Source: Aquila chrysaetos chrysaetos
Taxonomy: Eukaryota > Chordata > Aves > Accipitriformes > Accipitridae
Reading direction: 5' to 3'
NCBI RefSeq assembly: GCF_900496995.4
Contig: NC_044006.1
Location: forward strand, 78,919,754-78,983,753
Length of the DNA stretch: 64,000 nt
A program made the position numbers and the translations under genes. Every line of letters starts with the position of its first letter. Position 1 is the first letter of the stretch. The notes under the pieces were generated by a model. That model saw nothing but the letters and a program-made list of their open reading frames with translations, ran no database searches and was not told the origin of the DNA. Of the stretch, positions 45,201 through 56,333 are shown piece after piece.

Positions 45201-48200
45201 CATGACTCCCGATGTGTCTGCCGGGCCCAGGCTGAGCCAGCTTCCCCTTCTCCCCTCCCTGCCCAGCGCACCCGTCGGGTCTTGGCTCCAGGCAGCAGAC
45301 CCACAGGATGGGATTCCTGCCGGACCAGCAGACGCAAACAGGAGGGGCCATCCCCTCGCCCGTGCCCGTGCTTTCCACTGTGGCACTGGGGCTGGCATTG
45401 CCTGCCAGCCACCTGGAAAAAGTCTCAGGGTGGGGTGGAGGAGGGCAAAAAGGAGCCGTGAGGATGAGTCACCGCTTCCTCTCACAAGCAGCAAGCGTGG
45501 AAGGACGGCTCCCATCAGGAGCGTTTACAGTGGGGACGCCGGCTCTCCAGCCCACAGCCTGTCGTCCGTCTCACCACACAGCCAGTGCGAGTGGTTTCTG
45601 CCCGGGGGTAGGAGGGGAAGGGGGCAGCCCTCAGCTTACCTGAACCAGACAGTAGCCCAGCAGTCGCAAGTGCCTGTCCCTCATGGCTCGAGAGCCCACC
45701 AGTATGTCGGAGTTCTGGCAGTAATGCCATTTGTCGTTGACCGACAGCACCACCCTGCAGAGGACAGAGCAGGGGGAGGAGGGCAGCGTTACCCCACACT
45801 GCAGATCCTGCGGGCAGGTCGGGCAGCAGCGTCGCCCACGCCTGGTCCCCCGAACAGCAGCGGATGAAGGGCAGCACCCCCACCCGCCCCGTGCCCAGCT
45901 GGTGGCAGGGGCAGCCGTACCCGGGCCGGGACGTGCTGCACCCCGGGGCCTGGGGGGGGTCTCCGCAGCACAGCCTGGGCTGCTGCCGGGCACCTGGCAG
46001 CGCAGGGCAGGAGGGGGCCGGGGCTGACTGCCGGGGAGGGCAGGAGCTGAAGGCAGTGCCCGGGGCGGCTGTCCTGCCGGGAGGGAGCGGGGACGCGGAC
46101 CGGCTCTGCTCGGTACCTCTGAATCTCTTCGGCTCCCTGCAGTCCATTGCCTGGCCCTCGCTTGGGACTGGGCCGGCACGGAGAGGGCGGAGGGCAGGCA
46201 TCCTCGCTGGGGGGTGGGCTCCTTTCCTCCGGTTCCTCCTGGGCCTGCTCCCCTTGGAAGCAGTTGTGATCGTGCCCAGGGCAGCCAGCGGTAGTCTCCT
46301 CCTCCTCCTCCAGAATCTTGCCGATGGGGAACTGGAAGAGGGTGGCTGTGGAGGTGCCCCTGGGGGAGCAGTCGGGGGTGCCAGCCGGCTGCGCAGAGAG
46401 GCACTCGGAAGGGCTGCTTAACGTGGAGCTGCCCTGGCTCTCCAGGGAAGACTCTTTACTCAGGCCGCAGTAATAGTCCGAGGAGGGCTGGTAGCAGGGG
46501 CCCCCCGGGGCAGGGCAAAGCGTGGGCAGGAACCGCCCAGCCAGGTTGCTCTCCCGGGAGCCCGGGGGGCTGCTTGGTGTCTCTGGAGCAAATGGGGCAA
46601 AGTCCTGCAAGTCCGAGGTGAGGGCCAGGACGCTCGAGCGCAAGGAAATGGCGGCAGGGGACGTTGTAGTGTGGGCAGGGGGAGCCTTGGAAGCCGCAGG
46701 AACACGGGAGAGAGGCAGCACAGTGCCCGAGCGGTTAATCCACAGCAAGAAGTCTGTGGAGAGAGAACACAGATCAGCACCGGGCCTCGAGACCCCCTTA
46801 TTGATAGGACATGGGCTTGGGGACCCCATGTGCCCCAGGCTGGGAGACTGTGCCAGCCAGCCCAGCAGACAGGAGCACAGAGAGAACCCCTGGCTGCACT
46901 GGCCCAGCTGAGCCCTCCTGTGGCAGGGGCGGCTCAGGGAGCTTCATCCCAAAGCGCTGGGGGAAGGCACCATCATGGGGAAGGTGGTGACAAAGCAGCC
47001 AAACCTAGTTCTGCCCTGAATAACCTCCCACCCTTGGGCCTCCCGCAAGCACCCAGGCAGCCGCAGGGCTTCTGCTCCACCCACAGCCCCCCAAATCCCA
47101 CCTGCCAGCCCCCTCTCTGGAGCCACAGCCCTACCCCAAAGTGGGGCGCCCAGCCAGACTACCTGTGCAGTATCCCGGGGGCAGCACCTCGTCCTGCCGA
47201 TAGCACTCTTCTCCCACCAGCTGCCGCAGGGCCTCAGCCACCAGCCCCTTGTAACTGAGGGGAAAAAGAAGAGTCAGAGGACGCACTAGGGAGGGCCCAC
47301 AGCCTGCCCACTCAAGCACTGCTGACCCGGGTTCTCTGAGCACATCTGCGCAGAGATCTGAAGGCCCCTGGGAGCAAGGAGAGCCTTTAGCTTTGGTCTC
47401 TGCTGTTCAGCAGCAAGGAGGGGACATGCTTCAGCTCATTCAGCAGAAAAGCTCCTCCCAATATCACTACACCAACAGCATGCTCTTCTTCACGGAAAGG
47501 GTTGTCAAGCACTGGACCAGGGTGCCCAGGGAAGGGGTTGAGTCACCATCCATGAAGGTATTTAGAAGCTGTGTAGATGTGGCACTCAGGGACATGGTTT
47601 AGTGGTGGACTTGGCAGTGTTAGGTTTGCGGTTGGACTCGATGATCTTAAGGGTCTTTTCCAACCTCAATGGTTCTATGATTCTATATTGCTCCTCTACA
47701 GGCTTCAGAGCTCATATACTGGCCTTTACCCCGGCACCATCCTCCGGCTGGGATCTTGCCAGAACAAGGCCACAGACCCCATATCGCAAGTGATGCCGCA
47801 CTGCCCACCTGCAAGGGATAAGCAGTGGGGTGCCCAGCACACCGTGCTCCCAGCCGTGCTCTTCCCCCGCTGGGGCAGCCCTCCCCTCCCCGGCACACCG
47901 CCTGCCCCCGCCACTGACCTGTACTTTCTGTTAGCCTCGTCAGCCGTCAGGGCATGCTCGAACATGAGGACACGGTAGCGTGGGTCAAGGCGCGGGCCAC
48001 TGTAATCGCGGAACTCCAGCTCCACCGCCGCGTCCAGCAGCGAGAGGTAGCGGCGCACAATCAGCGCGTAGGGGCTGCCTGCGGGGAGAGGACGGCTGGC
48101 TAGACACCGCCTGGCAGCCCGTCCTCACCCAGCCACACTCCTGGGGGGGGGCTGACTGCCAGCGAGGTGGTCCTGCACTCCCAGGGGGAGTCTGTTCTGC

Positions 48201-51200
48201 CCAATGCTTTCAAAATCCACCTCCACCCCAGCCCTGAGCTTTAACAGTTGGGTTTACCCCGGAAAAGGCCCGACATACTCATAACATTGGTGATAAAGGC
48301 TGGGGAGAAGACTTGGTGCAGGACGGACTGGGGGAAATGGCTAAGCTGAAACATGGACATGAGGATGTTGACAGTTGCCAGGGGTGAGCTGCTGGCTTTC
48401 TGCTCCAGGATGGCTTCCAGCTTGGGGAAGAGCTCGCTGTGGTTGGATGGGCGGTAATTCATGCGGCTGAAGGGAAACACCAGCTTCTGGATCACCTGCA
48501 GGCAGGAGGAAAGGGAGTCGGGATGAAGGACAGGTCAGGCCCAGGCCTGCCCAGAGCCGGCAACCCATAAGGATCAGGGCACATCCCAGTCAGTCCCCAG
48601 TGAGATGCCCCAGCCCGATGGCAGAGAAGGGACATGGTTCCCCCCAGCACCGGGGTAGCCCCAGAGCCAGCCCCAGGCATCCCCCACAGACTGGGGAGAA
48701 CACTCACCTTGCTGTCAAGCTGCTCCCCACGCTTCAGGAGAAAGTTTGCGATGGTATCAAGCAGCCGTGGCTCACGCAGCCGGTGCCGGGCCACGTACTT
48801 GGCAATGAGGGCCATGGTGTAGGGGGTAAGGTTCTCTGCCTTCCTGGGGAGCCACTCTGCACAGAGCAAACCACAGCAGGGTATCCGTCAGAGAGGCCTG
48901 GCTCTGTCCGAACTGCAGCTCTCCAGAAGCCACTACAGCCTGGGCAGGAAAGGCAGTGCAGGCAGGTAGGAGATAACAAGACCTGGGCAGCAAAGCCGTA
49001 TCTCCTGAAACCCAGAAGGCTTCCAGAAACCATCAAGTTACATGGTTTGTGAGAGGCTGGGGCAGATGCCCGTCCCATGCACCCAGAAGGCACAGCTGGA
49101 GCGCAGCCGGAACGTGCACAGAATGGGCACCCTTCTGTCAAAACCCCACCAAAACCAACCTGCTCCCAGTTTTGAGGTAAGGTAGGCTCACAGCCCCTGG
49201 AAGGGCTAGGCTGGGAAGGCAGTGACAGGGTGGCCACAATGCAGAGCATCTCCTGCTCCAGCCTCACTGCTGCAGGCCCTGCTGCTCAACAAGGCCCCAG
49301 CTGGTGCTGTCACAAACCCAGATGTCCTCTGGGACCAGGAAAGGAGGCTCCAAGGCTGCCAAGCGCACGGACAGAGCCCAGCGCACCCCGCACCGGGGAG
49401 GAGGCTCACACAGTGGGCAAGGCTGGGACCCTGCCTGGGCAGACCCTGCCCTCACCTGCCATACTGCGGATGAATCGCTCTTGGCGGTTCTCGTAGAAGA
49501 GCTGAGAGCTGAAGATGGCCTCCAGGGCCTTGTTGTTCGCCTCCTGGGCGCACAGAGCCAGCATCTCGTCCAAGAGGGCCAGCTCGTGCTCCCGCATGGC
49601 ACTCACTTGCCCCAGCGTGTGCCTGACGAGGCGCAGGATCTTGCGGTTGTTGATCAGCTGCTGGTCGGAGGCCGGGTGTCCCTGCAGCGCCTGCGCCCGC
49701 AGCCGGTAGTAGGAGAGGAGCAGGAAGAGAGTCTGGGGGTGACGCTCCTTCTCCAGGTGCCGCTCCAAACTGCTGAGGCAAGACTCGACCAGGGGGTGTG
49801 GGCTGGACGGATGGAGCCTCATCACGCTGCTGAAGACCATGGAGACATCCTTCTGGTTGAAGCGGCCCAGGCGGCTCCGGGATTCATCCTCCAGCACTCG
49901 CACCAGCGGCGATTCCCCCGGTAGGCCTGCGACAGAGAAGGGATTAGGGATGCCCGGATCCCACCTCTCATCTTCACTAGGCACAACTGTCCTCATAAGC
50001 TCAGGCATGAGGCTACAGCCAGAGAACGACAGCTCTGCCGTATCGGTGATCAAACCGAAGAGGACCGGTTTGGCAAAGCCTGACCAGAACATCAGTGCAT
50101 CTGCACCCCAGAGAAAGTCATGTGGAGCTGTTGGATTATTCCCACTCACTCCACCAAAATGGAAGTCCTTTAGCTCATCTGCAAAAGCAAGGTTTATTTC
50201 TTAAGTCTCAAACTTCTTATGGACAAATGATACACCTCAAAAAGTACTTTAAAAAAAGTTTTGGTTAGAAAATAAATAAGACATCAACACATTACCAAAA
50301 TAAAAACTGTCCGTGTATGACAGGAACTAATCCTTTCACATTTCCAATCTTCTCCCATTTTCTAGTTTAGCTTTAATCTTTCAAACTCGGCTCCTGGGGA
50401 AAATACTTTCCTCCAACTCTGGACGTATTATTCAACCATGGAAAGACAAGAGGCCAGGCGCACAGTGTGGTTACGAAAAAAGGCAAAGGCCATCCCTTGT
50501 GTGTCAGGAGAGATATTTTCAGGAGATGCATGAAGCATTAGGCACTGTATGAGGCCCTGGTAGCCCACTGGTCTCCTAAGCCAGCTGACAAGATTTCAAT
50601 TTTCAAAAGGGCTTTAAAGCAACTAAGGCAGCATGGGGTAAGCTGCTGCGTTTTATCATTAATCAAAAATGAGTCAGAGGTGGAAAGTGAAGAATTGGTC
50701 TGAGCAGTTGCTTTGTTCCTTAAAAAAGGCCTCAAAAAGGCGGGTTAGCATTTTTATTAATGAGCGGCTGAGCGTGGTGAGCAGGGAAGGGCGACTGACG
50801 GAGAACAAAGTGTGGGTCAAAACCAGAGCAGGCCGGGGGGAGCCCAGCTGAGGGGAGAGGCGCCTGGCAGCCCAGAGTTCAGTGTCAACAAACACAAGGC
50901 GCCATGAGACAGAGGGGGGAAGAGCAGAAACTTCTCCCCTCCCCCCTTCAGCGGGATCTAGAGTTACTGCATCAACCCACGGCCGGCACCGGGCGTCTCC
51001 ATACGCGGCTGAGCCGAGGCCTCAGCCCAGCGTGCAGCTGCGGTGGAATAAAAAAAGCAAACAGAATGGCAGGAGACGTGCGCGCGGGACAGAGGAGCGC
51101 AGGGCTGGCAGGAACCACTGGGGTGGGGAGGGCAGGCACCTGCTGCCGCAGGCAACAGCCAGACCTGATCCCTTTCCTCGAAGGCAGGAGAATCCGCAGG

Positions 51201-52392
51201 GCCCTTGAGGGCCCTCAGCCCAGCGAAGGGGGAGCCCCCCAGGGCATGGCCTGCTGGCCGGCCCAGAGACCACTGCTGCTGCGCAGGAATCCAAACCAGC
51301 TTGACCCTCTTTTGAGTATTAAACCTGCAATGACACAGGGCTCATGGCTTGCGAAGGGTTTAGCCAAGGTCTCGCGTCTCACACTTCCACACTCAGATGT
51401 TTGACGATTTTCAGGAACTGGAACAAAACTCAAGGAGCTGTTTATCCCGCATCCTGCCAGGCAGTGCTGGCCACCGCTTCAGCTGCCCTTCGGGCCAGTG
51501 TGCCGAGTGCTCCAGCCAGCTGAGTCCCCTTGGAGCAGTCAGTCCACCTGACTCCCTTCCTGCTGCGTACCCCAAGCAGAGCCTCCTCCTTCGAAGGGCA
51601 CAGCTCCATCTGCCACAAAGCCACCATCACACATAAATCCACACACAAACCCAGACACCGGCACCTGTTCTGGTACGTCCTTCCTCCTTCCATGGCAGCT
51701 GGACCAGCAAGCTCTCCTTTCACCTCACAAACCCAAGCACCAGCCTGTGTCCCACTGCCCTGTCCACCTCCCCCATCCTCCACCGGTGACCCCGCGCAGG
51801 CAGACGCCGGCAGCCCGGGACACTCACCCAGCGCGGCAGCAGCGTACAGGCAGTTGACAATGCTGAAGTTATCAAACTTGGAGCAGCCGCTGATGATGGC
51901 CTGACAGAGAGTCTGAAACTCTGGCTGCTCCAGCATCTGGCCAGGCCCGCGGCTCTCCCCGTTCACCGTGGCCTGGCCCTGCTGCTGCAAGAGCTGGCCC
52001 AGCTTGTGCAGGGCGATAGGGTAGTGGCTGGCAGACACCTTGCTGGGGTTCTGCGTGACCCACCGCAGCACTTCCCCCACGCTGCGCGAGCGCTCTATCA
52101 GACGCTTCATTGTGAAGAAGGTATCATAACTCATCTTCTCGTGGATGAAGTTCCAGCTCTTCCTCTTGCCATGGCCTCGAGTCCTGTAGGCATCCGGGGG
52201 AAAGGTGTGCAGCAGCCCATGGCCGTAGGGGTCCAGGGGGAGCAGCACAGCCCGCTGCTTCGCTTTGCCTGCACAGTAGCAGGCGGGATACATCCCGGCC
52301 CTGCTCCTGTCACCAGCAGCCAGGCCCTGCAGGACTCCCGGCCGCACACTCTCCCGGGTCAGAGCACGGAGCCATGGCAGCAGGCGCAGCAT
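39203..52392 (-). CDS. FASTK: FASTK, Fas-activated serine/threonine kinase (FASTK-family RNA-binding protein)
   Basis: FASTK-family proteins act in mitochondrial RNA processing (FASTK itself in ND6 mRNA maturation) and carry FAST_1, FAST_2 and RAP domains. Nine coding exons on the minus strand: 51828-52392, 49456-49926, 48708-48856, 48258-48495, 47919-48078, 47163-47254, 46117-46753, 45640-45754 and 39203-39289. They sum to 2514 bases, 837 aa, with consistent phases. The N-terminus [19 protein letters not shown] looks like a mitochondrial presequence. LATVNILMS lies in FAST_1, [18 protein letters not shown] in FAST_2, and [20 protein letters not shown] in RAP. The protein is much longer than human (549 aa). 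Much of the excess is exon 46117-46753, whose Ser/Pro/Glu-rich linker before RAP is far longer than in human. The frame stays open from the ATG to the upstream acceptor (52437), so a start in an upstream exon is possible. Confidence 0.93.
39290..45639 (-). other. FASTK: FASTK last intron (6.3 kb)
   Basis: A large intron for this locus, less GC-rich than its surroundings. It contains a CR1 (42430-43374) and unassigned sequence. Around 44620-44960 the base composition turns AT-rich, which may mark an old repeat that I cannot name. I found no nested gene: open frames are short and not conserved-looking. Confidence 0.5.
42430..43374 (+). mobile_element. CR1 LINE, 5'-truncated, with remnant reverse-transcriptase coding
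   Basis: In forward orientation this has the late part of CR1 ORF2. Translated pieces such as ISDLDSGTE and [17 protein letters not shown] match the CR1 pattern INDLD-GIE...DTPEGCAAIQQDLDRLE. The 3' UTR follows (GGTTGGACTGGATGATCTCC) with the terminal octamer-like TCTGTGATTCTG. It is diverged and interrupted, so an old copy. The 5' limit is approximate and may extend about 60 bases upstream. Confidence 0.85.
47482..47692 (+). mobile_element. CR1 LINE 3' fragment in a FASTK intron
   Basis: CR1 3' sequence including TTCTTCACGGAAAGGGTTGT, GCCCAGGGAAGGGGTTGAGT, TTGGACTCGATGATCTTAAG and the tail GGTTCTATGATTCTAT. It lies in the intron between exons 47163-47254 and 47919-48078, antisense to FASTK. 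Confidence 0.9.
49927..51827 (-). other. FASTK: FASTK intron 1.9 kb
   Basis: Moderately AT-rich in its centre (50200-50800), with no conserved coding segment and no clear repeat family. The flanking splice sites are good (donor GTGAGT, acceptor TGTCGCAG on the minus strand). Confidence 0.45.
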
Positions 52393-52437
52393 GGCGAGGG
52401 CAGGGCGGCTCGAGAGGCTTCGGAGAACCGGGAGACC

Positions 52438-53240
52438 CTGGGGACGAGAGGGGGGTGAGGGGGGCAGTGAGCTCCTGCCTTTGGGACAGCAAGAGCCTGC
52501 GAGGGATGCGCAGAGCCCATGTCGGGAACCCCCCCCCCAGCACGGACCTGCCCCAGTGCAGGGGTACCTGCCCCACACAGCCCCCTGTTTGGAGGTCCCC
52601 CTGCCCACAGGGACCCACTCGGTATCGTGACCCCCGCCCTGGACGGGCTGCCCGGCCCGAGGTCCCCCGGCCCACACGAGCCTCGTTGTCCCGGGACCCC
52701 CGGCCTGCACAGGCGTCCCCAGCCTGATGTCCCCTGGCCCACAAGGCCCCCTCCCCTCTCCCGCCCCCCCCCAGCTCGCAGATCCCCCTTCTCCTAGGAC
52801 GGCCGGCACAGACAGATCCTCCGTCCGGTACCGGGACGCCCAGGGCCGCCCCGATCTTCCCCTCCTCCGCCACCGAGACCCCCGCGCCGGGCTGGGCCGC
52901 ACCGGGACCGCGACACCCGTCCCACCCAGGCCCCCATCCCCACCCCTCCGGCCTAGACGGGCCCCGCGTTGCCCGGCCCGCACCCCACCCCTCGTCCCAC
53001 CGGTCCCGGTCCCGGTCCCGGTCCCGGTCCCGGCCCTACATGGCGCTCGCGGCCGCGCTGGGACCCGCCGCCGCCCCGGCCGCTCAGCACCGCCCGGACA
53101 CCGAGTCCGCCATCTTCCCGACAGCCCCCGCAGGGCCGAAGGAGGCCGCGGCCCCGCCCCCCCTCCCCGTGCGGCCCACACTTCCGGGGGCGGGGCCCGG
53201 CACGCGAGCCCCGGCCGCGCGCGCCTGGCGGCATATGTAA
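52438..53240 (-). promoter_or_regulatory. FASTK CpG-island promoter and untranslated first exon region
   Basis: CpG-rich sequence upstream of the FASTK coding exon whose acceptor is at 52437/52438. On the minus strand AAGATGGCGGAC at 53107-53118 is a YY1-type initiator element, common at housekeeping and mitochondrial-protein genes. It is a plausible transcription start. A (GGTCCC)n-type simple repeat occupies 53001-53033. The exact exon 1 donor is not clear. Confidence 0.5.
53001..53033 (+). repeat. (CGGTCC)n hexamer repeat
   Basis: About five and a half perfect hexamer units CGGTCC inside the FASTK promoter region. Confidence 0.85.
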
Positions 53241-53518
53241 ATAGCCTCTAGCCGTCCTCCAATAAGCGAGCGCCTCGCGAAGGGGGCGGGGGGCGGCTCC
53301 GCCGGCGCAGGCGCGCTGCCGCCATGCGGAACGCGTGGCCGGAGGCGCAGGCCCCGCCCCGCCCGCTGGGAGCGCGCCGCGGGGAAGCCCCGCCCCTCGC
53401 CCCGCAGCCCCCCCCCCCCCGCCCCGGAGCCCCGCCCTTCCCCCCGCTCCGGTCCCGTTCCCCCCCCCTCCGCGGCGCAGCAGAACCGAGACGCCGCGAC
53501 CGTTCACAGTCCTTCCTC
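53241..53518. other. FASTK-TMUB1 spacer
   Basis: Short CpG-rich spacer with CCAATAAGCG (53258) and GCGCAGGCGCGC motifs, then GC-rich runs up to the TMUB1 3' end. An ATG at 53324 in good context opens a 150-codon plus frame of low complexity, which I do not call as a gene. Confidence 0.4.
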
Positions 53519-53524
53519 TTTAAT
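53519..53524 (-). terminator. TMUB1 poly(A) signal ATTAAA (minus strand)
   Basis: Plus TTTAAT in CTCTTTAATTGTAAC gives ATTAAA on the minus strand, about 460 bases past the TMUB1 stop. It stands in an otherwise GC-rich 3' UTR. Confidence 0.7.
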
Positions 53525-53985
53525 TGTAACAGAGCGGCGGGGACCGCCTCTCCCCCGCCGGCACCAGCACCCCCAGGGAGGGGCCGGGCGGCCGGACCCG
53601 TCCTCCCGTGGGGAGGCAGCCCCCTCCCCGGGGCAGCGGACCCCATCCACGGCCCGGGCAGAGGCGGCTGGCGGGCCGGAGGGGGGGCCAGGAGGACGCT
53701 CCGTGCAGGGCCTGGGGGTGGCACTGGGACACCCCTTTCCCCCCCAGAGGTAGCACAGCACTCCCTCCTGCAGTGAGCCCGGCTCCGGCTCCGGTTGCGG
53801 TGCCGGCTGGCCCCAGGCACTCAGCGTGCGGGCCACCTGCCCGGCCACCGGCAGGTCCTGCAGCCCCCGGGGGACACAGTCCACAGCTCAGCCCCCCCCC
53901 CCCAGGTCCAGCGGCAGCAGGCGGTCTCCACCCGGGACCTCGCGTGTTCCGGGTGCAGCGGCTCCTCTCAGGGCGCGGGGCCGTG

Positions 53986-55055
53986 CTATCTGCGGTACAT
54001 GGTGAAGGCCATGAAGCTGAAGAGGAGGGTGAGGCCGGCTAGGAAGGTGGTGGCGGTGGCGGTGAAGACGTGGCGGTACTGCAGCTGGAAGTACCAGAGC
54101 ACGGCCAGCATCAGGACGAAGAGCGGCAGCATGAGGCTGCCCACGTTGAGGGCGGCGTGCACGGGGTCGGCGGAGGCGTGGGGGCCGGTGGGTGCGGGGG
54201 CCGGGCTGTGCTGGGAGATGTGGCAGTGCAGGACGCTGTTGTGGGCGAGGTGCAGGGCGGCCAGGCTCTGGGCGTCATCGCGCAGCAGCTGGCCCTGGTA
54301 GATCAGCCGCACTTGCTGCTCCTGCCCGGGGAAATAGGCCCTGGGGCGGGGGACGAGGAGGGAGAGGTCACGCTCCCGCCAGGACAGCATCCCCTCCGTC
54401 CACCCCCCCAGGAGCAGGCTGCGAAGGCACCAGCCCTGACCGCCCGCTGCCCTGCGCCCGCGCCTCGCCGTCAGCTGCCCCAGGCGTTACCACAAGCGGA
54501 GGTGTCCAAGGGGCACGGGCGCACGCCACCCGCGCCAGGGCAAGAGCGGCAGCTCCCGGCTGCTCCAGGGGGAGGGACAGAGCCGCCGGCGGGGCTCGGG
54601 GTCGCCCCCAGGGGTGCCGCGGGAGAACCAGCCTGCCCTGCCCCTCACCTCTTCAGGGCCCCGACGGTGTCGCCGGGGCGCACCCGGGCCAGGCGCTCCG
54701 TGTCGTTGAGGAACTTCAACCGCAGCACCATGGTGGGCTCGGCGGGGCCGCCGTCCCCCTCACCGAGGGGACCCTGAGCGGCTGTGGGGGCGGCCCGGGG
54801 CCGCAGGCCCGCCGCCAGCCCTCCCGCCCCATCGGGGACCGCTCCGGCCGCCGCCGCTGCCGCCGCCGGGGCCTTGTGCTCGACGGGGTTCGGGGCAGCG
54901 CTCGGCCCCTCCTCGGGCAGCGGCTCGGCGGCGCGGGGCGGCGCGGCGGGCTCGGGGGCGCGGGTGGAGGCCCAGGCCAACCCCAGCACCAGGGCGACCA
55001 GCAGCAACGCGAAGAGCACAGTCACCTCATCGCCGACGCCCTCGATCAGCGCCAT
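53986..55055 (-). CDS. TMUB1: TMUB1 (HOPS), transmembrane and ubiquitin-like domain protein 1
   Basis: Membrane protein with a ubiquitin-like domain, linked in mammals to ER-associated degradation and hepatocyte growth control. Two coding exons on the minus strand: 54649-55055 and 53986-54340, 762 bases, 253 aa (human 246). Order: MALIEGVGDEVTVLF start with a first hydrophobic segment (about 12-29), a Pro/Ala-rich linker, the ubiquitin-like domain (MVLRLKFLNDTE ... QQVRLIYQGQLLRDDAQSL), then two hydrophobic segments near the C-terminus ending FTMYRR. A 5' UTR exon (55154 to about 55200) splices from GCGGCAG|GTGAGG to the acceptor at 55079. The joined leader contains a five-codon uORF (MAAGR) across the splice. 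No breaks. Confidence 0.96.
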
Positions 55056-55154
55056 GGCGGCGGCACGCGGCTACCGACCTGCGGGCATAGAGCGGGACCG
55101 TCAACCCGCCGGGTCGCGGGCGACCGGAGCCGCCGTCGGCCCGAGCCCCTCACC

Positions 55155-55400
55155 TGCCGCCATCGCGCCGCTTCCGCCTCGCCGCAAGGCACGGCGGGAG
55201 CTGTAGTTCGGTGCTGCGCATGCGTGGAGGCGCACCAGCGAGGCGTCGGGAGCTGTAGTCCTAGTCTGCGCATGCGTGGAGGCCGGCCCCCGCGGGGCAC
55301 GCCGGGAGCTGTAGTCCCGCCCACGGCGCTGGGTGTGCCTCCGGCACGTCCAGCGCCGTGGGCGGGACTACAGCTCCCGGCGTACCCCGCGCCAGGCTGA
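55155..55400. promoter_or_regulatory. TMUB1 promoter: four ZNF143-like and two NRF1 motifs
   Basis: Four copies of the ZNF143/STAF-type core ACTACA(G)CTCCCGGC occur: reverse at 55193-55208, 55246-55260 and 55301-55316, forward at 55366-55381. Two NRF1 sites TGCGCATGCG lie at 55215-55224 and 55267-55276. The arrangement is typical of a strong housekeeping, often bidirectional promoter. No partner gene is identified on the plus side within the window. Confidence 0.75.
55299..55383. repeat. 34-bp-arm inverted repeat in the TMUB1 promoter
   Basis: Arms 55299-55332 and 55350-55383 are perfect reverse complements. The 17-base spacer contains its own small dyad (GTGCC-TCC-GGCAC). Each arm carries one ZNF143-like motif, so two sites are placed symmetrically. 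Confidence 0.9.
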
Positions 55401-55615
55401 GCCTGCGCAGTCGGGCTTCCTGGGCCAGGGCCCTTCCCTCATCCGCCATTATGGGTTTGAGAAAGTGCCGGCCCCTGCAGCCTGAGGAGACGTGGTGCTC
55501 CGGGGTGGCCGGAGGAAGGGGCGGCAGCTGGGCCTAGGTTCAAAGGGTGTGGGCGTTAATGCGGTGGTGTTTGGCGAGGCCTAGGAGGAAAGGATTGCTG
55601 TCGGGGGCAAGAATA

Positions 55616-56328
55616 GACTAGACTAATTTCAGTTGGGAGGGACCTACAACCATCATTTAGTCCAACTGCCTGACCGCTTCAGGGCTGACCAAAAGCGAAA
55701 GCGTGTTGTTAAGGGCATTGTCCAAACGCCTCTTAAACAGTGACAGGCTTGGGGCATCGACCACCTCTCTAGGAAGCCTGCTCCAGTGCATGACCACCTT
55801 CTCCGTAAAGAAATGCCTCCTAATGTCCAGGCTAAACCTCCCCATGCATGGCTTTGAACCATTCCCAGGCGTCCTGTCCCCGGATCCCAGGGGGAAGAGC
55901 TCAGCACCTCTCTATCCACATCCCCTCTTCAGGAAGCTGCAGAGAGCAATGAGGTCGCCCATCAGCCTCCTTTTCTCCAAACGAGACAAACCTAGAGTCC
56001 TCAGCCACTTCTCACAGAACATGCCTTCCAGCCCTGTCACCAGTGTTGTCACCTTCCTCTGGGTGCATTCGAGGATGTTCACGTCCTCCTCAAATAGTGG
56101 GGCCCAGAACTGCACGCAGTGCTCCAGGTGAGGTCACACCAACACTGAATACAGCAGGACAATCCCCTCTCTCGGACTGGCTGGTCACGCTGTCTTTGAT
56201 GGCCCCCAGGATGCGGTTTGCCCTCTTGGCTGCCAGGGCACGCTGCCGGCTCCTGCTGAGCTGCTGCGGACCAGCACCCCCAGGTCCCTTTCTGCAGGGC
56301 TGCTCTCCAGCCACTCCTCTCCCAGTTT
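55616..56328 (-). mobile_element. CR1 LINE, 5'-truncated, reverse orientation
   Basis: Reads as the complement of a CR1 3' region: TTGGGAGGGACCTACAACCA, AGTCCAACTGCCTGACC, CACCTCTCTAGGAAGCCTG, then on toward the end of ORF2. The 3' end is at the low coordinate. It lies head-to-head with the next CR1 element. Confidence 0.9.
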
Positions 56329-56333
56329 ATGGG

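Noticed and set aside
39800-45600. Gene nested in the FASTK last intron
   Set aside because: Open frames are short, unspliced-looking and partly CR1-derived; no conserved protein recognised.
53324-53776. Plus-strand ORF starting in a good Kozak context between FASTK and TMUB1
   Set aside because: Pro/Arg/Ala low complexity, overlaps the TMUB1 3' UTR and poly(A) signal, no conserved domain.
55261-55449. Minus-strand ORF starting MADEGRALAQEARLRR upstream of TMUB1
   Set aside because: The start looks plausible, but the frame runs into the inverted-repeat promoter sequence and I found no downstream exon in phase. Not enough support.
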